Shown: in pieces, positions 1 to 10,739 of the stretch
Position numbering within the stretch: position 1 is the stretch's first letter
How the letters are laid out: every line of letters begins with the position of its first letter
Notes under the pieces: generated by a model
Told to the model about the DNA's origin: nothing
Databases searched by the model: none
What the model saw: the letters and a program-made list of their open reading frames with translations, nothing else
Program-made: the position numbers and the translations under genes
Assembly: GCA_029204225.1 (NCBI GenBank)
Contig: CM055113.1
Span: 31,113,024-31,177,023, forward strand
DNA length: 64,000 bases
DNA from: Diphasiastrum complanatum
Lineage: Eukaryota; Streptophyta; Lycopodiopsida; Lycopodiales; Lycopodiaceae
Direction: 5' to 3'

Positions 1-35
1 CAACACACTTTGTATTCTATACTGATCATCAACCT

Positions 36-1506
36 TTGATCTACCTAGTCAACAAAACCTACAACACAGGGAGAATCACTAGATGGCTACTCTTGTTGCT
101 GGAGTTCGATTTCTGTATTTTGGTATGCAAAGGCAAACAAAATTATATGGCGGATCATGCATCACGAATCAAATCAATACAGAAGGATCCCCAAACTGAT
201 GATGAGTTAATCGGATGCTGTTTTATTTTACGTGGATGTTGTTCCAGATTGGGCCGCGGACATAGTCGAGTATTTGATGAATGGCCAACCTTATCAGCCA
301 CTATCCAAGGTGCAACAACGGAAGCTTGTACTTAAAGCTTGACCATACCAGCTGATTGCAGGCCAACTATATCAAAGAGGGGTGGATAATATCATTCGAC
401 AATGTATCACGTCTGCCTCATAATACAAGTCAGATCATGTCCCTCTCGCATGAAGCAATGGGAGGTGGTGGACACTTTTCATCGGAGGTTACAGTACATA
501 AGATTCTAAAATCCGGCTATTGGTGGCCAACAATGCATAAGGATACTAAAGTTTATATCAACTAATGTGATGCATGTCAGAGGGCACGTAGACCAATGAA
601 GTCGAACTATGAGCCATTACATTTTGTATTGGCTCAAGCGCCATTTAAAAATTGGGGACTCAATTATATTGGTCCTATTCACCCAGCTGCTTGCAGTACC
701 CAAGCCCGATATATTATGGTGACTACAGATTATCTCACCAAGTGAGCTGAAGACAAAGTAGTGCATGTAGAAGATGCTAGGTTCACTACGAACTTCCTTT
801 ACGAAAATATCAGTGTACACTTCAGATGCCCAGTGGAGATAGTGAGCAATCGAGGAACTCACTTTGTCAACGATACTATCAAGGTCCTATTAGAAGAGTT
901 CTTCGTAATCCATCATTTCAGCACACCTTATTGCCTTGGCCAAGCCGAATCTTCTAATAAGATTCTATGTGACATTTTGACAAATATTTTGGAAGTAGAC
1001 AGATCAGATTAGGAGCACAAGCTACATGCTGCTCTGTCGGCTTTCAGAACTGCATACAAAGAAAGCACCAAACAAACACCATTCCAACTGGTATATGGCC
1101 AAGATACAGTCATGCTGGTGGAATTTCTCGTTCCATCTCTTCATATTGCCATAGTACAACGATTAGATGATACAAAATCACTCCACCTTCATCACGAAGT
1201 GCTACACAAGTTGTGTGAAACATGCTTGTTAGTGGTCCATGCCCTTGCTGCAGAAAAAAAATCATGCAAGACTTGGCATGATCGTCGTCTTCCAAAAAAT
1301 ATCTCAAGAAAGGAGATTTGGTCCTCATATACAAGACAAACACAATCAGAGAAAAGCTAAAGTTCACTGGTGAAGGCCCTTATCGCATCACCGACATTCT
1401 ATCGCAAGGGGTAGTGACTTTAGAGACAATGGATGGGACACCATTTGTTATGCCCATCACAAGTAGCCGATTACACAAGTACTGGTTGCCACCAGGTTTT
1501 ATATAA
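36..1506 (+). pseudogene. Gypsy-A pol remnant: RNase H end plus integrase
   Basis: At the start the RNase H signature TDHQPLIYLVNK is followed by RITRWLLLLLEFDF and ADHASRI, the usual end of gypsy RNase H. An integrase zinc finger follows at about 452-600 (HEAMGGGGH ... CDACQRA), then the catalytic core and the C-terminal GEGPYRITDI ... SSRLHKYWLPPG block ending at 1506. In the core, both expected aspartates read as asparagine (WGLNYIGPI near 651-680; VSNRGTHF near 841-864), while the glutamate region GQAESSN is kept. In-frame stops occur near 563, 742 and 1010, and the frame changes near 335 and 1255-1330. It is a pseudogene with no catalytic prospect. Confidence 0.85.
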
Positions 1507-1628
1507 GCGATCTATATCCATGCTTTTCTTGAAGCACCTCATCACCAGCAATAAACGTGTCGACAATCTTTTACTACAACAAATGTAGGCAGGTGTCATG
1601 GACCGTCACCTATTTAGGTGGGGAATAC

Positions 1629-2125
1629 TGTTGGGCACTTAGTGGGTCCCACCACTAAACTATTGTTGGCCAAGCTTACTAAGTGGGTCCCGCCATAGTA
1701 CATTGTACAATAGAGTAATAAGTGCGAGGTCACTAGCCTCCTACGTGTATAAACCCAACCCAATGAGCATGCAAATTAGTTTTGTAGAACTTGTAGAAGT
1801 AGGAATAAGCGACTAGGGGCTTAGAACTCTAAGATGGCATTAGAGGCCCAAGTCAAGTTGTTAATAAAAATGCCAAAAGGGCCCAAGTTAGAACTCACAT
1901 GAAACATGTGAGTGTCCTTTGTGCTTTCTTAGTACCATTAGATTTGTTGAGAGGGACGGGTGTAAGTTGCCTCCACCATCTCTTGCTTGTTGCTTGTGGC
2001 TAATTAGGTGTGGTTAGATTAGCAGGAGGACAGTTTTTGCAAGCTAACTTTGCAAGGGAAGCACTATTCCATTGAGAATGAATCTACGCATGACAGGTGA
2101 CTTTGGCCGCTACAAATTCTTAACA
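1629..2125 (+). repeat. Gypsy-A 3' LTR
   Basis: It begins TGTTGGGCACTTAG directly after a purine-rich tract and ends TTCTTAACA, giving TGTT...AACA inverted ends. A TATA-like TGTATAAAC lies near 1745 and AATAAAAA near 1862. The length of about 497 bp is plausible for an LTR. The end is inferred from the terminal CA and from resumption of unrelated RT sequence; no second copy is in the window to confirm it. Confidence 0.65.
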
Positions 2126-2159
2126 CTGTAAGTATAAATTACGAACAGGCAATGAAAAA

Positions 2160-2750
2160 TCAGATCAAAAGTGAATTTAAGGATGTTTTGCCATCAAGTT
2201 ATTTCATGGTTTACTGCCATCTAGATTAGCAGACCATAAGATAGAGTTATTTTTAGGAGGTCAACCTATATCTAGACAACCTTAATGGTTCTCTCAAAAA
2301 GAAGAAGTGGAGATTTCAAATCAAATAGAAAACTATATGATGATGGAACATATCAAACCCAATAATTCACCATGCTCTTATTCTTCTGAAAGTGAAGAAG
2401 GATGGAGGTTTCTGAATGTGCGTGGATTATAACTCGTTGAACAAAGTGATTATTAAGAAGAATAAATATTTGCTATCCAGGATGGATGACCACCTAGATT
2501 GCTTAGGTGGGGCTAAATACTTCACTAAGATAGATCTCAAAACATGTTACCATCAGATAAGAATTAAACAGGAAGATGTCCAAAGGACTAGATGTTGTAC
2601 TAGATTTGACCATTATGAGTTCTAAGTGTTGTCTTTTGGACAACAACATTCCAGAAACTAATGAACGATTGATTTCCTCCATATTTGAGAAAGTTTGTGG
2701 TAGTGTTCCTAGATGATATACTCGTCTACAGTAACCTGATAAACATATAG
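2160..2750 (+). pseudogene. Gypsy-B reverse transcriptase fragment
   Basis: Conceptual translation in shifting frames gives the gypsy RT order: LADHKIELFLGGQPISR, then MCVDYNSLNKVIIKK, GGAKYFTKIDLKTCYHQIRI, TRFDHYEF, and at about 2691-2733 KFVVVFLDDILVY with the catalytic DD. The frame breaks after HYEF and again before FLDD. Similarity stops near 2750. Gag, protease, RNase H and LTRs are absent next to it. It starts right after the Gypsy-A LTR, so it is either the DNA into which Gypsy-A inserted or a rearranged piece. The lineage looks like the chromovirus group because of the YHQIRI and HYEF blocks. Confidence 0.8.
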
Positions 2751-4201
2751 ATATTTTAGGTCTAGAAAATATATCCTGGATTGTAAATGCCACTGCTTAT
2801 CCAACACTGCAGGTTAAGTAAGAGAGTATCAATGACACTCTATCACTTAACCTTTGCCATCTCCATTATTTGCCTCTTTGCTAGTGTCATGTATTCCTCT
2901 AATACCCTCTCATCTAACTTAGAGCATTGGACGAGCACTTGGAACTTGAAGCATGTGCAACACTCGACCAAGGATTAAGTGAATCCTATTTGTGACTTAG
3001 CATTTTAGACCTATATTGACCTAGATCAAGGAGCAAATATAAATTTGATATGGTTACAATCAACCCTGGACAGATGTTACCTCTGTATATATTAACCATT
3101 TCTATTAATTAGCTTTATGTTACTTCGAGGGATTATACAAAACAAAAGTGTTAAATGTTGTTTGTTAACATAATACTCTCACCTTAAAAAAGAACATGAC
3201 CTGGATAAATGTTTTTCTATGCAAATATGGGAGCTACACCATGCTAGGATTTGTGGATTCATAAAAGAATTCTTTCAAACCCGTCAACAGGGCTTCCAAT
3301 ACACGCCTCATTTCCTCTTTTAGGACATTAATGCGCTAGCCCATCCCCCATCACCATCTCCCAGCTCCAAGAGGATTAGTCTTACATTCATGAATGGAGC
3401 ACTTTCAAGTTTGTAATACTCAGAAGGCCTCAACTATAGTGTTCAATTAGATAACGATATCTGGTGGTTGGCAACTTTTCAAGTATATTTGCTCTTTTAC
3501 AAATTCTATCAGAATAATCTTCTCTATGTTGATATTAAGCCAAAACAATTTTTTGTTTCTCTTGTACGTGTTGAAAGAAGACAATGACATTTCTCTCATG
3601 GATATTTAGTAGAAGATCATATCCTATCATCATCAGAAATCACATGGAAGGAGTTCCACTCAAGTTCCTACAATTGAAAGTTTAAACATAGAGTGGCATT
3701 TAGCAAGAGACGTGAAGACATTAAAATGTATATTCAATATTTTCCATGAGACGTGAAGACATTAAAATGTATATTCAATATTTTCCATGGAGCTAATTCA
3801 AAGCACCCATGTTTGTACTATATGAAGATAACAAAAGACATGACAAAGACTATAGGAATATCAAGAGACCGAGAAGATCCAAGTTGGAAACCCGATACTA
3901 CCGATTCCTATTCATAATGTTCATATTTGTACATTGCATGCCAATGTGCGTATAATAGGAAAAATAATATATTTTCACATGTAGTTTGCTGAAAATACCA
4001 AGCCAAAGTAATCTTGGAAGCAACTTAAAGCCATTTCTAGATTAGAAGATGTTTTGTCTAAAGCAAGCTTACATAAAGACTTTGTTAAAAGGCAAAAAGA
4101 CGATAAGCTTTCAAGTAAATCAAGAAATATTCCATGCAAATAGAGCATTGGAGGATCCAACGCTCGTAGATTTTTATCAAGTTGTTTTGGAAAAGAAATC
4201 C
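2751..4201. other. Unassigned intergenic DNA
   Basis: No long frame, transposon domain or LTR was recognised. The sequence is AT-rich. The only internal structure seen is the 41-bp tandem duplication at 3707-3788. It ends abruptly at 4201 where the large inverted repeat begins. Confidence 0.5.
3707..3788. repeat. Two-copy 41-bp tandem duplication
   Basis: A unit beginning GAGACGTGAAGACATTAAAA and ending TTTTCCAT occurs twice back to back (3707-3747, 3748-3788) with no difference seen by eye. This is probably a recent slippage or break-repair duplication in otherwise single-copy DNA. Confidence 0.9.
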
Positions 4202-4653
4202 TTACATGTCACATTTAATGCATGAAAAGACTAGGTGGCACAATTGGACATAGTGAGGTGGCTTGAATAAGTCTAGATAGCTTGAGAGGTGGATTCACAA
4301 CTCCAATTCAACTCAAAGAAGGAGGAAAGTCCATGGATCTATATATATGTGATGTACTCTCATTGAGAAAATGATGAAATTTGTGTGTAATGCAAATTTG
4401 GAGACAAGCTCTTTGTGCCCTCTCTCTCTCTACACAAGTTTTGTACTTTCTATTTTCTCTCTCTAGTCGAGTTGAGGCATTTATTATGCTTAGTTTCATA
4501 TTTTGTTGACAAATCTTGCTTGTAACACAATAATATTTCCTGTATGATCAGCTTTCCTATTGACAACCAATGCTAGTCTGATCGTTATGGTATTATTGGG
4601 CTTAGGAGATCAAAAATACATGTGTAGGGCATCCCACACGTGTGAACTCAGCA
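4202..4653 (+). repeat. Copia-A LTR remnant (truncated solo LTR)
   Basis: It matches the Copia-A LTR at 53004-53619 in reverse complement, lacking about the first 165 bp of the LTR. It ends ...GAACTCAGCA and is followed by TATTT (4654-4658), the complement of the AAATA target duplication that flanks the complete Copia-A in the right arm. So the Copia-A insertion was already there when the arms were duplicated. No Copia-A internal sequence remains on this side. Confidence 0.85.
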
Positions 4654-5086
4654 TATTTGAGAATTTCGAAGGATTTGAGTGTAATTCATACCAACAAGCA
4701 TTATAAATTGTCCCCTAGGTAAAGAGAACCGTATCACATCTTGAAAAAAATCAGAACCTTAGCTTACCAATTGAAACTCCTGGAAAAATCTCAAGTGCAT
4801 TTGGTATTTCCCATAAGCCAACTCAAGAAGAATCTATATGAAGCAGAGCATCTTGGATCTAGAGATCAATTGGACCTGTTGGATGATCATCGGGTGTGTC
4901 TCGACTTGAATCCAAAAAGATCTTGGATACAAGAACTAAATGATTGAGAAATCATATAGTTACCAAGCATTTGGTTCGATGGAAGGGATGTACAAATGAT
5001 GATGATTCTTGGGAACTGGAAAAGCTTAAGGAGGAACTTCCCCAGTTTTAAGTTCTGAGGACAAAACTTGAATAAGAAGGGAAGAA
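4654..5086 (+). pseudogene. Gypsy-C pol 3' end: integrase C-terminus and chromodomain
   Basis: In frame at 4741-4947 is KIRTLAYQLKLLEKSQVH ... ISQLKKNLY, the SH3-like integrase tail common to plant chromoviruses, ending near ELND then stop. In a shifted frame at about 4969-5049 a chromodomain core follows (LVRWKGCTNDDDSWELE, then LKEELPQF). Upstream, VIHTNKHYKLSPR precedes the tail. A purine tract AATAAGAAGGGAAGAA (5071-5086) is the polypurine tract before the LTR. The chromodomain would direct integration to marked heterochromatin in an active element; this copy is frameshifted and lacks the rest of pol. Confidence 0.82.
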
Positions 5087-5640
5087 TGTCATGTCCATGA
5101 TTTATCTCGGGTAGCGTGTCCATGCTAGGGATCAGTAGACCAACAATCCGTAAGTTAATTGTGACTATAAGAGAATTGGGGCCCTTATGGGTACATGGTC
5201 ATAACTAATGGTTGTAGGCCTAAACACATGGTGGTGGAGTTGGTATGGGTCTTTTAGTGAGTCATTAGTGAACTGGATGACGTGGCCCAGAAAGGCTGCC
5301 GAGGTGTCCAGTGAGGTGTCATAGTGTACTACTAGTGGTGCACGGACCTTGGAGGATATGAGTATACCTATTGGGCTCTCACTAGTGTATGCTTGATTCT
5401 ATGATTGGTAGTTGCATGCTGCTAGTGTGACTCCTCTTTCCATAATTGTGATTGATCCATAGCTTGGGGGCTAGATCCGTATGATCTAGGTTTGGTTGGG
5501 TTGGTTTATCCACCACCCATTCCCTTTGTTGTTGCTTTGTTTGGCATGCTTATACTAGTATCCTATGTGTAGGACTTTATAATGGGTATGTGCATTAAGA
5601 TATCCCTCGCCACCACTGCCCAAGTGAGAAGGCTAGAACT
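5087..5640 (+). repeat. Gypsy-C 3' LTR (end approximate)
   Basis: It starts TGTCATGTCCATGATTTATC directly after the polypurine tract. It contains a CTTGGGGGCTAGATCC block that also occurs in the solo LTR inside Copia-B, so the two LTR families are related. The 3' end was not fixed because no clear terminal CA with a matching partner was found; 5640 is where recognisable LTR-like sequence fades. Confidence 0.6.
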
Positions 5641-6745
5641 TTTGTTGCTTCTCATTGTTGTTTGAATCGATCTAAATTTTTTCGGAACTCCTTTGCATAC
5701 TTCCAATTTACCTTCTCCATGTGGAAAATACATTATGGTTGTCTAAGATAGACACATGTCTATAAAACATTATTTAAGATGCAATTTGTACATATCTCAT
5801 TGAAATACACAAACATGATTTAGAGTTGAACGTGTCATTTAAAGTACTCGAATCTTGCGGTTATGTCCTATTCGAGAATGTCGCATCATATCCCCTCCCC
5901 ATGGTGTATAGATTTTTTCTATCAAAAAAAGATTAGAACCTCGTCTTTAACAGGAGAAAAGTAAGGGCTACATACGTTCATAGAATTGGAAATTTTAATT
6001 ATTGTTCAACTCTTTCATGTTTTGCAATCAAGCCTAAATGTTAAGCCCTATAACTTAATGTCATGATTGATAGGCGTATACTAGGCATGTTATACATGGC
6101 ATATACATGAACCATAACCCTAAACATTAGACACCTATCCCTAAACCATAAACCCCTTTCTCTAAACCGCTAAGCCTCCAAAGACAAAAGTGAATCTACA
6201 CACCTTCCTAGAATTGACAAATTTAGATTATTATTCATATATACTTATCGCCTCACACATTTAATTGTTGACAATTTTGAACATTTATTTCAAGTTATAA
6301 AACAAAACCTAAACTCCATACCTAGGCAAATTGGAGCTATATCCTAAGGTAAATCAGTCAATTGAGTTCGAATTCCCAATGCACCTAGATTTCCAATGGC
6401 CTTTTTTCCAAATTCGAAGCCCCCTAACCAAAACCATAACCCCTTTCTCTAAACCCCTTATACCAAACCCAAAATCAATCCTCTTATTCCTTATCCTAAC
6501 CCTAACACCCTAAACTCCTAAGATCTCCCTTACTCCATAAACCTACACACTAGACTCTTATCCAACATCCTAAATACTGTAACCAGGCTTACCCTATAAT
6601 CTAAACCCTATGACCCTTAGCTTAGGGTGCAACTATTGATTGAATTTATATTGATGACCCAATCCCATTGAGGATATTATATTGCAAAATATGATCATAG
6701 CTCTTTAATTTTGCTTCCATCATATCCAAGGCTGCCACAGATGAT
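5641..6745. other. Spacer with no gene; contains telomere-like motifs
   Basis: AT-rich DNA with no domain recognised. The short frame at 6331-6513 is a translation of CCCTAAA-like repeats and is not treated as a gene. The last 130 bp (6615-6745) form one half of a roughly 70-bp inverted repeat that brackets Copia-B (other half in the right arm at about 45015-45090). Confidence 0.5.
6114..6620. repeat. Degenerate interstitial telomere-like repeats (CCCTAAA)
   Basis: Several scattered, imperfect copies of the plant telomere unit are visible: ACCCTAAACATT near 6115, TCCCTAAACCATAAACCCC near 6139, CTCTAAACCCC near 6437, CTAACCCTAACACCCTAAAC near 6494 and CTAAACCCTATGACCC near 6600. They are not a clean array. 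The same field is mirrored in the right arm at about 51040-51545 as TTTAGGG-like motifs. Confidence 0.6.
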
Positions 6746-7594
6746 TGTTAAAAATTGTAAAACATCTCTATCTTATGTTTGCTGATGTTTGGGGGTCCTA
6801 CCCATGTAAATATTTTGTACATATCCAAGGTATGTGAATTGAGCACATATCCTTGTAGAATAGGACGAGTTTGAGTTAGGTAGATCAAGTTCCAATGACA
6901 TGCATAACGTCTAGTTGGTCTAGTATGATATGCAATAATGTTGACAATGTCTACATTGACATGCATTTAGAAATTCACATGGAATTGACCTTGTAGAAAC
7001 TCGAGCCACAATAAATGCATTGTGTCCTAAGTTTACATTGTGACATGCAAGGCATGCAACCACTCTAATGGTCACATGCATGTAGTTTTGTAGGTTCATA
7101 TTTAAGAATTTGACATTTGGAGAAAGTAGGTGCAAGTTAGGTGCAATCTATGCATGCAAGCAGTTAGGTGTCAAGATAATAGTAGTTTGCACTTGAATAG
7201 GTGTAGGATATGCATTGAATGCAAGGAGTACCACGAATTTTGGCTCTCCTATATATGTACATATAATTTTCATTTATTTCTAATGAAGAATCAAGCATTG
7301 GTAATGTCATAATGTCAAATTTGGATCTCATTTTATTTTGCTTGTAATTGCTCTCTCTCTCCAACTCGGATTTTGTGTCTTCTTCATACATGATCTTGCT
7401 TGTGTACTTTCTCTTTTTGTAAGGAATTAATGTAGCTTTGATCTGTAGCATTCTAGATTGTGCTCTAGCCATAGATATTGGTAGATTGCAGGATTGCTCT
7501 ACAGGTGATCTGTGTGCCACCACAAAGCATGGTAAAGATCATTCACACATTTCTTGTGGCTTTCCACACGTGTGAATTTGCTGGATTTTCATCA
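6746..7594 (+). repeat. Copia-B 5' LTR, left arm
   Basis: About 849 bp, starting TGTTAAAAATTGTAAAACAT and ending TTTTCATCA immediately before the primer-binding site. It matches 11683-12267 (truncated partner) and the right-arm LTRs 45114-45971 and 50057-50907. It carries a CTCTCTCTCTCC pyrimidine stretch near 7352. Confidence 0.88.
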
Positions 7595-7607
7595 TGGTAT
7601 CAGAGCC
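7595..7607 (+). other. Copia-B primer-binding site (initiator tRNA-Met type)
   Basis: TGGTATCAGAGCC directly abuts the 5' LTR. It is the standard plant copia primer site complementary to the 3' end of initiator tRNA-Met, where minus-strand synthesis starts. Confidence 0.93.
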
Positions 7608-8408
7608 ATACCATGCTTTGAACGCTACTTACATTAGATGTATGAAAAATTATGTGACAATTCAAGCTAGGAAGCTATTTAGCACTTTTTTGCTATCTAT
7701 TCTTGAACAGTTTTTGGATGAATGAGGTTAGAGCTAATATTTTTAGTCTAGAATAGAGGATGTGCGGAATTGTGACTTTTCACATGTGTGAAAACCAGAA
7801 TACATCATTTGACTCTATCTCCTTTATATTAGATCCAAACGTACTGACATTGTAGCTTGTTGGAAAGCTAGAAGAACCCTCTTTCCAGTGCAATTGGTTT
7901 CAATTCATTCTAATGATTTTAGTAGGAGTTATGAGCTCTTAAAGAAGGGTAAGGAGAGATCCAAAACCTGAGCGAACATTTTTTGAATTGATTATATTGC
8001 ATGCATGATTCATCATTCACAGTTTTTGGTACTCAATCTGAGATAGAATTGGATAAGTCAAGATTCTGTTGTCACAGTCATATCTTTTCACACAAAGGGT
8101 TGTGTTTGAGTTGAATGTGTGTTTCTAAAGTGTTTTTCCTTCATTTGAATCATGGTAAAATTTGACATCAGAATTGTAAGTTCTTCATCATAAGATAGAT
8201 GCTAGATCAAAATTCAAAGTGATTGTTTTTCTGTTGTGAGAGGACTCACATAACTGCTGCAAGTTTTTGCATAGGATTTGGTAGATAGGTCTCAAATGAA
8301 GTTGCAAGATTTTGCATAGGATTTGGTAGTACACCCAATTGTTTTGGTTCCTATTGGAAAAAAGAAGCAACACACTCGATTCCTATAGTTATAAGTCTTC
8401 AATTACAT

Positions 8409-9425
8409 ATGGTTGTCCCTTTACAAGAAGTCTTCACATACATGGCATATGTAAGAGATTTTCTCTTTGAAGCAAGTGAGAGACTAGATACCTCCAACTA
8501 TTCAGTTTGGAAGGATAGAATAGAATCTTTGTTGATTCTTTATGGTGTAATGGACATAGTATTAGGAATTGAAGTTGAACTTGAAGCTTATGATGAGGCT
8601 CAGAGATTCAAGAAGAGAGCAAGGATTGCTCTTCATATCATCAAATTGAACATCTTTGATGAGATGTTGAGAGAAATAAGTTCATGTACCTCAGCCAAGC
8701 AGACTTGGAAAACTCTTAAGAACAATTTTAAAGCAAAGATCACATCAAGACTTTTTACTCTTAAAAATCAGATCTTTTCAAGTTTTCAAAGAGTTGATGA
8801 AAGTGCTTCAAGTTTTGTAATGAGAGTTAAAGATCTTCACAAAGAAATAGCATGCATAGGAGATACTCTAGAGAACAGTCAACTTGTTCAAGTAGTCCTT
8901 AATGGACCTAGAGAAGAGTATGAAAATGTAGTGCAAACTTATGCTATCAAGGAGGAGCTACCATCTATGGAGGCTCTACATGATATTCTTATTGCTAAAG
9001 AATGTAGGCAAAAGAACAAGTTGTCAGATGGTCGTTGTGGCAAAGCTCACTTTGCCAAGATCAAGTCAAGAGGGAGGAGCAAGAACAAATTTTCTCAAGC
9101 CTTCACCAAGGACAAAGCAAAGGACAAAGACAAAGGAGGAGTAGAAGATGATTCAACTCATTCTTCTATCTTCAAGAATAAGACTCAAGAAGAACAAGTC
9201 AATTTTACCATAGAAGACTCACATGCAAGTTGTGGAGAGGCACCTCTCATAATGACTAGTTTCTCCTCTTTACCCTTTAATGATGTATCTTGGTATATTG
9301 ATAGTGGTGCATCATCACACATGAGTTGCACTAAAAGTTCTTTTGTTTCACTAGAAACTTTTCAAGAACTTACAGAACTGTTGGTGATGCATGTTCAATT
9401 GAAGGAGTTGGAATTTGTTCCTTGA
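8409..9425 (+). CDS. Copia-B gag-protease polyprotein (N-terminal part), 338 codons
   Basis: This is the longest well-preserved retroelement gag frame in the window. Residues about 15-200 are a UBN2-type copia Gag (EASERLDTSNYSVWKDRIES, then FKKRARIALHIIKLNIFDEM, SAKQTWKTLKNNFKAK, VQVVLNGPREEYENVVQT). A Lys-rich stretch (KAKDKDKGG) follows, and near residue 296 the aspartic-protease signature WYIDSGASSHMS. The zinc knuckle normally between Gag and protease is missing. The frame runs off into a stop after residue 338, and continues in another frame at 9422, so a frameshift separates it from the rest of pol. Gag would form the particle and protease would mature it. The start Met lies about 800 bp after the primer site and is the first in frame; translation is inferred, not shown. 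Confidence 0.75.
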   Translation: MVVPLQEVFTYMAYVRDFLFEASERLDTSNYSVWKDRIESLLILYGVMDIVLGIEVELEAYDEAQRFKKRARIALHIIKLNIFDEMLREISSCTSAKQTWKTLKNNFKAKITSRLFTLKNQIFSSFQRVDESASSFVMRVKDLHKEIACIGDTLENSQLVQVVLNGPREEYENVVQTYAIKEELPSMEALHDILIAKECRQKNKLSDGRCGKAHFAKIKSRGRSKNKFSQAFTKDKAKDKDKGGVEDDSTHSSIFKNKTQEEQVNFTIEDSHASCGEAPLIMTSFSSLPFNDVSWYIDSGASSHMSCTKSSFVSLETFQELTELLVMHVQLKELEFVP

Positions 9426-10245
9426 ATCTTGCATCTTCTATGAGGTTATCACTTTCCAATGTACTTTATGCTCCTAATCTCACAAAGAATGTGATTAGTG
9501 TTGGAAAGTTATTTGATGATGGTTTTGAAGTGGAATTCAATATCAATAATTGTTTCATAAAGAAAGGAGATGAGATCCTAGCAAGTGGATCTAGATATGG
9601 AGACATTTTCAAGTTAAATGTGCATGAAAATGCAAGTGCATGTGATGTTGTATTGATGACTTGTATTTCCAAGAAGGAAGTCTGGCATAGGAAGTTGCAT
9701 GTTTCCAATTTCAGATCTATGTCTTCAATAGTCAAGGAGATCAAGCCAAGGGTGGCTTATTCCATGGCAAAATCACATATGGATCCATATTTGATATCTT
9801 CTACCAAGAAAAAATATCCTATGGAGTTGGAACACTCGGATGTTGACCTTATTCATCTATAAGCAAGAAAGTTGTCTCTTTCTTTTCTACTCTTATTGAT
9901 GGTTTCACAAGTAACCAATGGCTATGTCTTGTCTCTTCAAGTTGCATGGTGCATGTGTATATTCCATTATGTAAAGCTTTTCGGAGTAATGGAGCTATTG
10001 GAAGGATTGCACTATATGGGGGTTCAATTATAAGCCTAAGGATGTGTACCTTAGTGTTACTGAAGATTATTGCTTTGCATGTGGTTTCTTGGAAGTAAAG
10101 AAGGATGGAGATCCAAGTCTATGGATCATGATTGGATGTTTATCCATCAAGGAAGGCTACATAGCCTTTACACTCTCTATCTCAAAGGTGTTTGAGCATG
10201 GAGAAGTTATTGATTATGAGGATCCATTTTCTATCTTGGAAGGGG
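9422..10245 (+). pseudogene. Copia-B protease tail, GAG-pre-integrase and collapsed integrase remnant
   Basis: From 9422 the frame gives LSNVLYAPNLTKNVISVGKL (end of copia protease), then KKEVWHRKLHVSNFRSMSS (GAG-pre-integrase, histidine kept) and MELEHSDVDL. After a stop near 9860 only traces remain: FIDGFTSNQWLC at about 9893 resembles the first integrase Asp motif, and at 10150-10240 EGYIAFTLSISKVFEHGEVIDYEDPF corresponds to the region downstream of integrase seen intact in Copia-A. The catalytic core between them is almost all deleted. The element therefore cannot integrate by itself. Confidence 0.75.
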
Positions 10246-10735
10246 CCGAGGGTAAAGACCCTAAAGGATAACCCCTAAGATGAGGATAGGAGAATACAAC
10301 AAGAGAGAAAATGGAGCCAAACCGCCCAACCAATTCTAGATCAAACCTGGATCTAGCCCCCAAGCCATGCCATGTGAAGCAAGAGGAGAAGAGAGAAACT
10401 AGTAACCTAAACCCAATATGTTGATGGAAGAATCCCCACCTCATTATATAGAGAGTAGATTCCTATGCATGAAACCATGCAATCCCCATGTAGGTCAACT
10501 ATAAATAGATCACATCTCTTCATGCAATCCTCCTGCCTATATCCATCACACAGACATGCAATACTCCATATGTCTCAATTAGAGTGTTTGGGTCCTCTCA
10601 AGGTAATTAGTCACAAATAGGCCTTGACATGGAATTAAATCATGGTGTGACCAACAATCTCGAATACTGGAGGGCCGGTCTACCATATTAGGACTATTCT
10701 AGGTCACCGAGAGCATAGTGTCTCTTATTGCATCA
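10246..10735 (-). repeat. Probable solo LTR inserted in Copia-B (left arm)
   Basis: The copia reading frame is interrupted near 10246 by DNA that, on the minus strand, contains CTTGGGGGCTAGATCC and GGTTGGGCAGTTTGG, like the Gypsy-C LTR, and TATA-like CTATATAATGAGG. Internal gypsy sequence is absent, as expected for a solo LTR. Boundaries are approximate and no target duplication was confirmed. The twin is at about 46921-47406. Confidence 0.5.
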
Positions 10736-10739
10736 AAAG

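Larger units (their letters stand above)
1..2125 (+). mobile_element. Gypsy-A, 3' half of a Ty3/gypsy retrotransposon (truncated by window edge)
   Basis: The sequence enters the window inside pol (end of RNase H), runs through integrase, then a purine-rich tract (GGTGGGGAATAC) and a TG...CA-bounded LTR. This is the normal gypsy order RNase H - integrase - LTR. No chromodomain follows the integrase, unlike Gypsy-C and Gypsy-D below, so it is a different lineage. The copy is old: its pol has at least three stop codons and two frame changes. The 5' part lies outside the window. Confidence 0.85.

Noticed and set aside
617..862. Minus-strand frames opposite Gypsy-A pol (and many similar ones opposite other pol genes)
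   Set aside because: They overlap well-identified pol sequence on the other strand and show no domain of their own.
6331..6513. 60-codon frame in telomere-like DNA (and its twin at 51141-51323)
   Set aside because: The product is a read-through of CCCTAAA-like words with no domain; it is better explained as repeat DNA.
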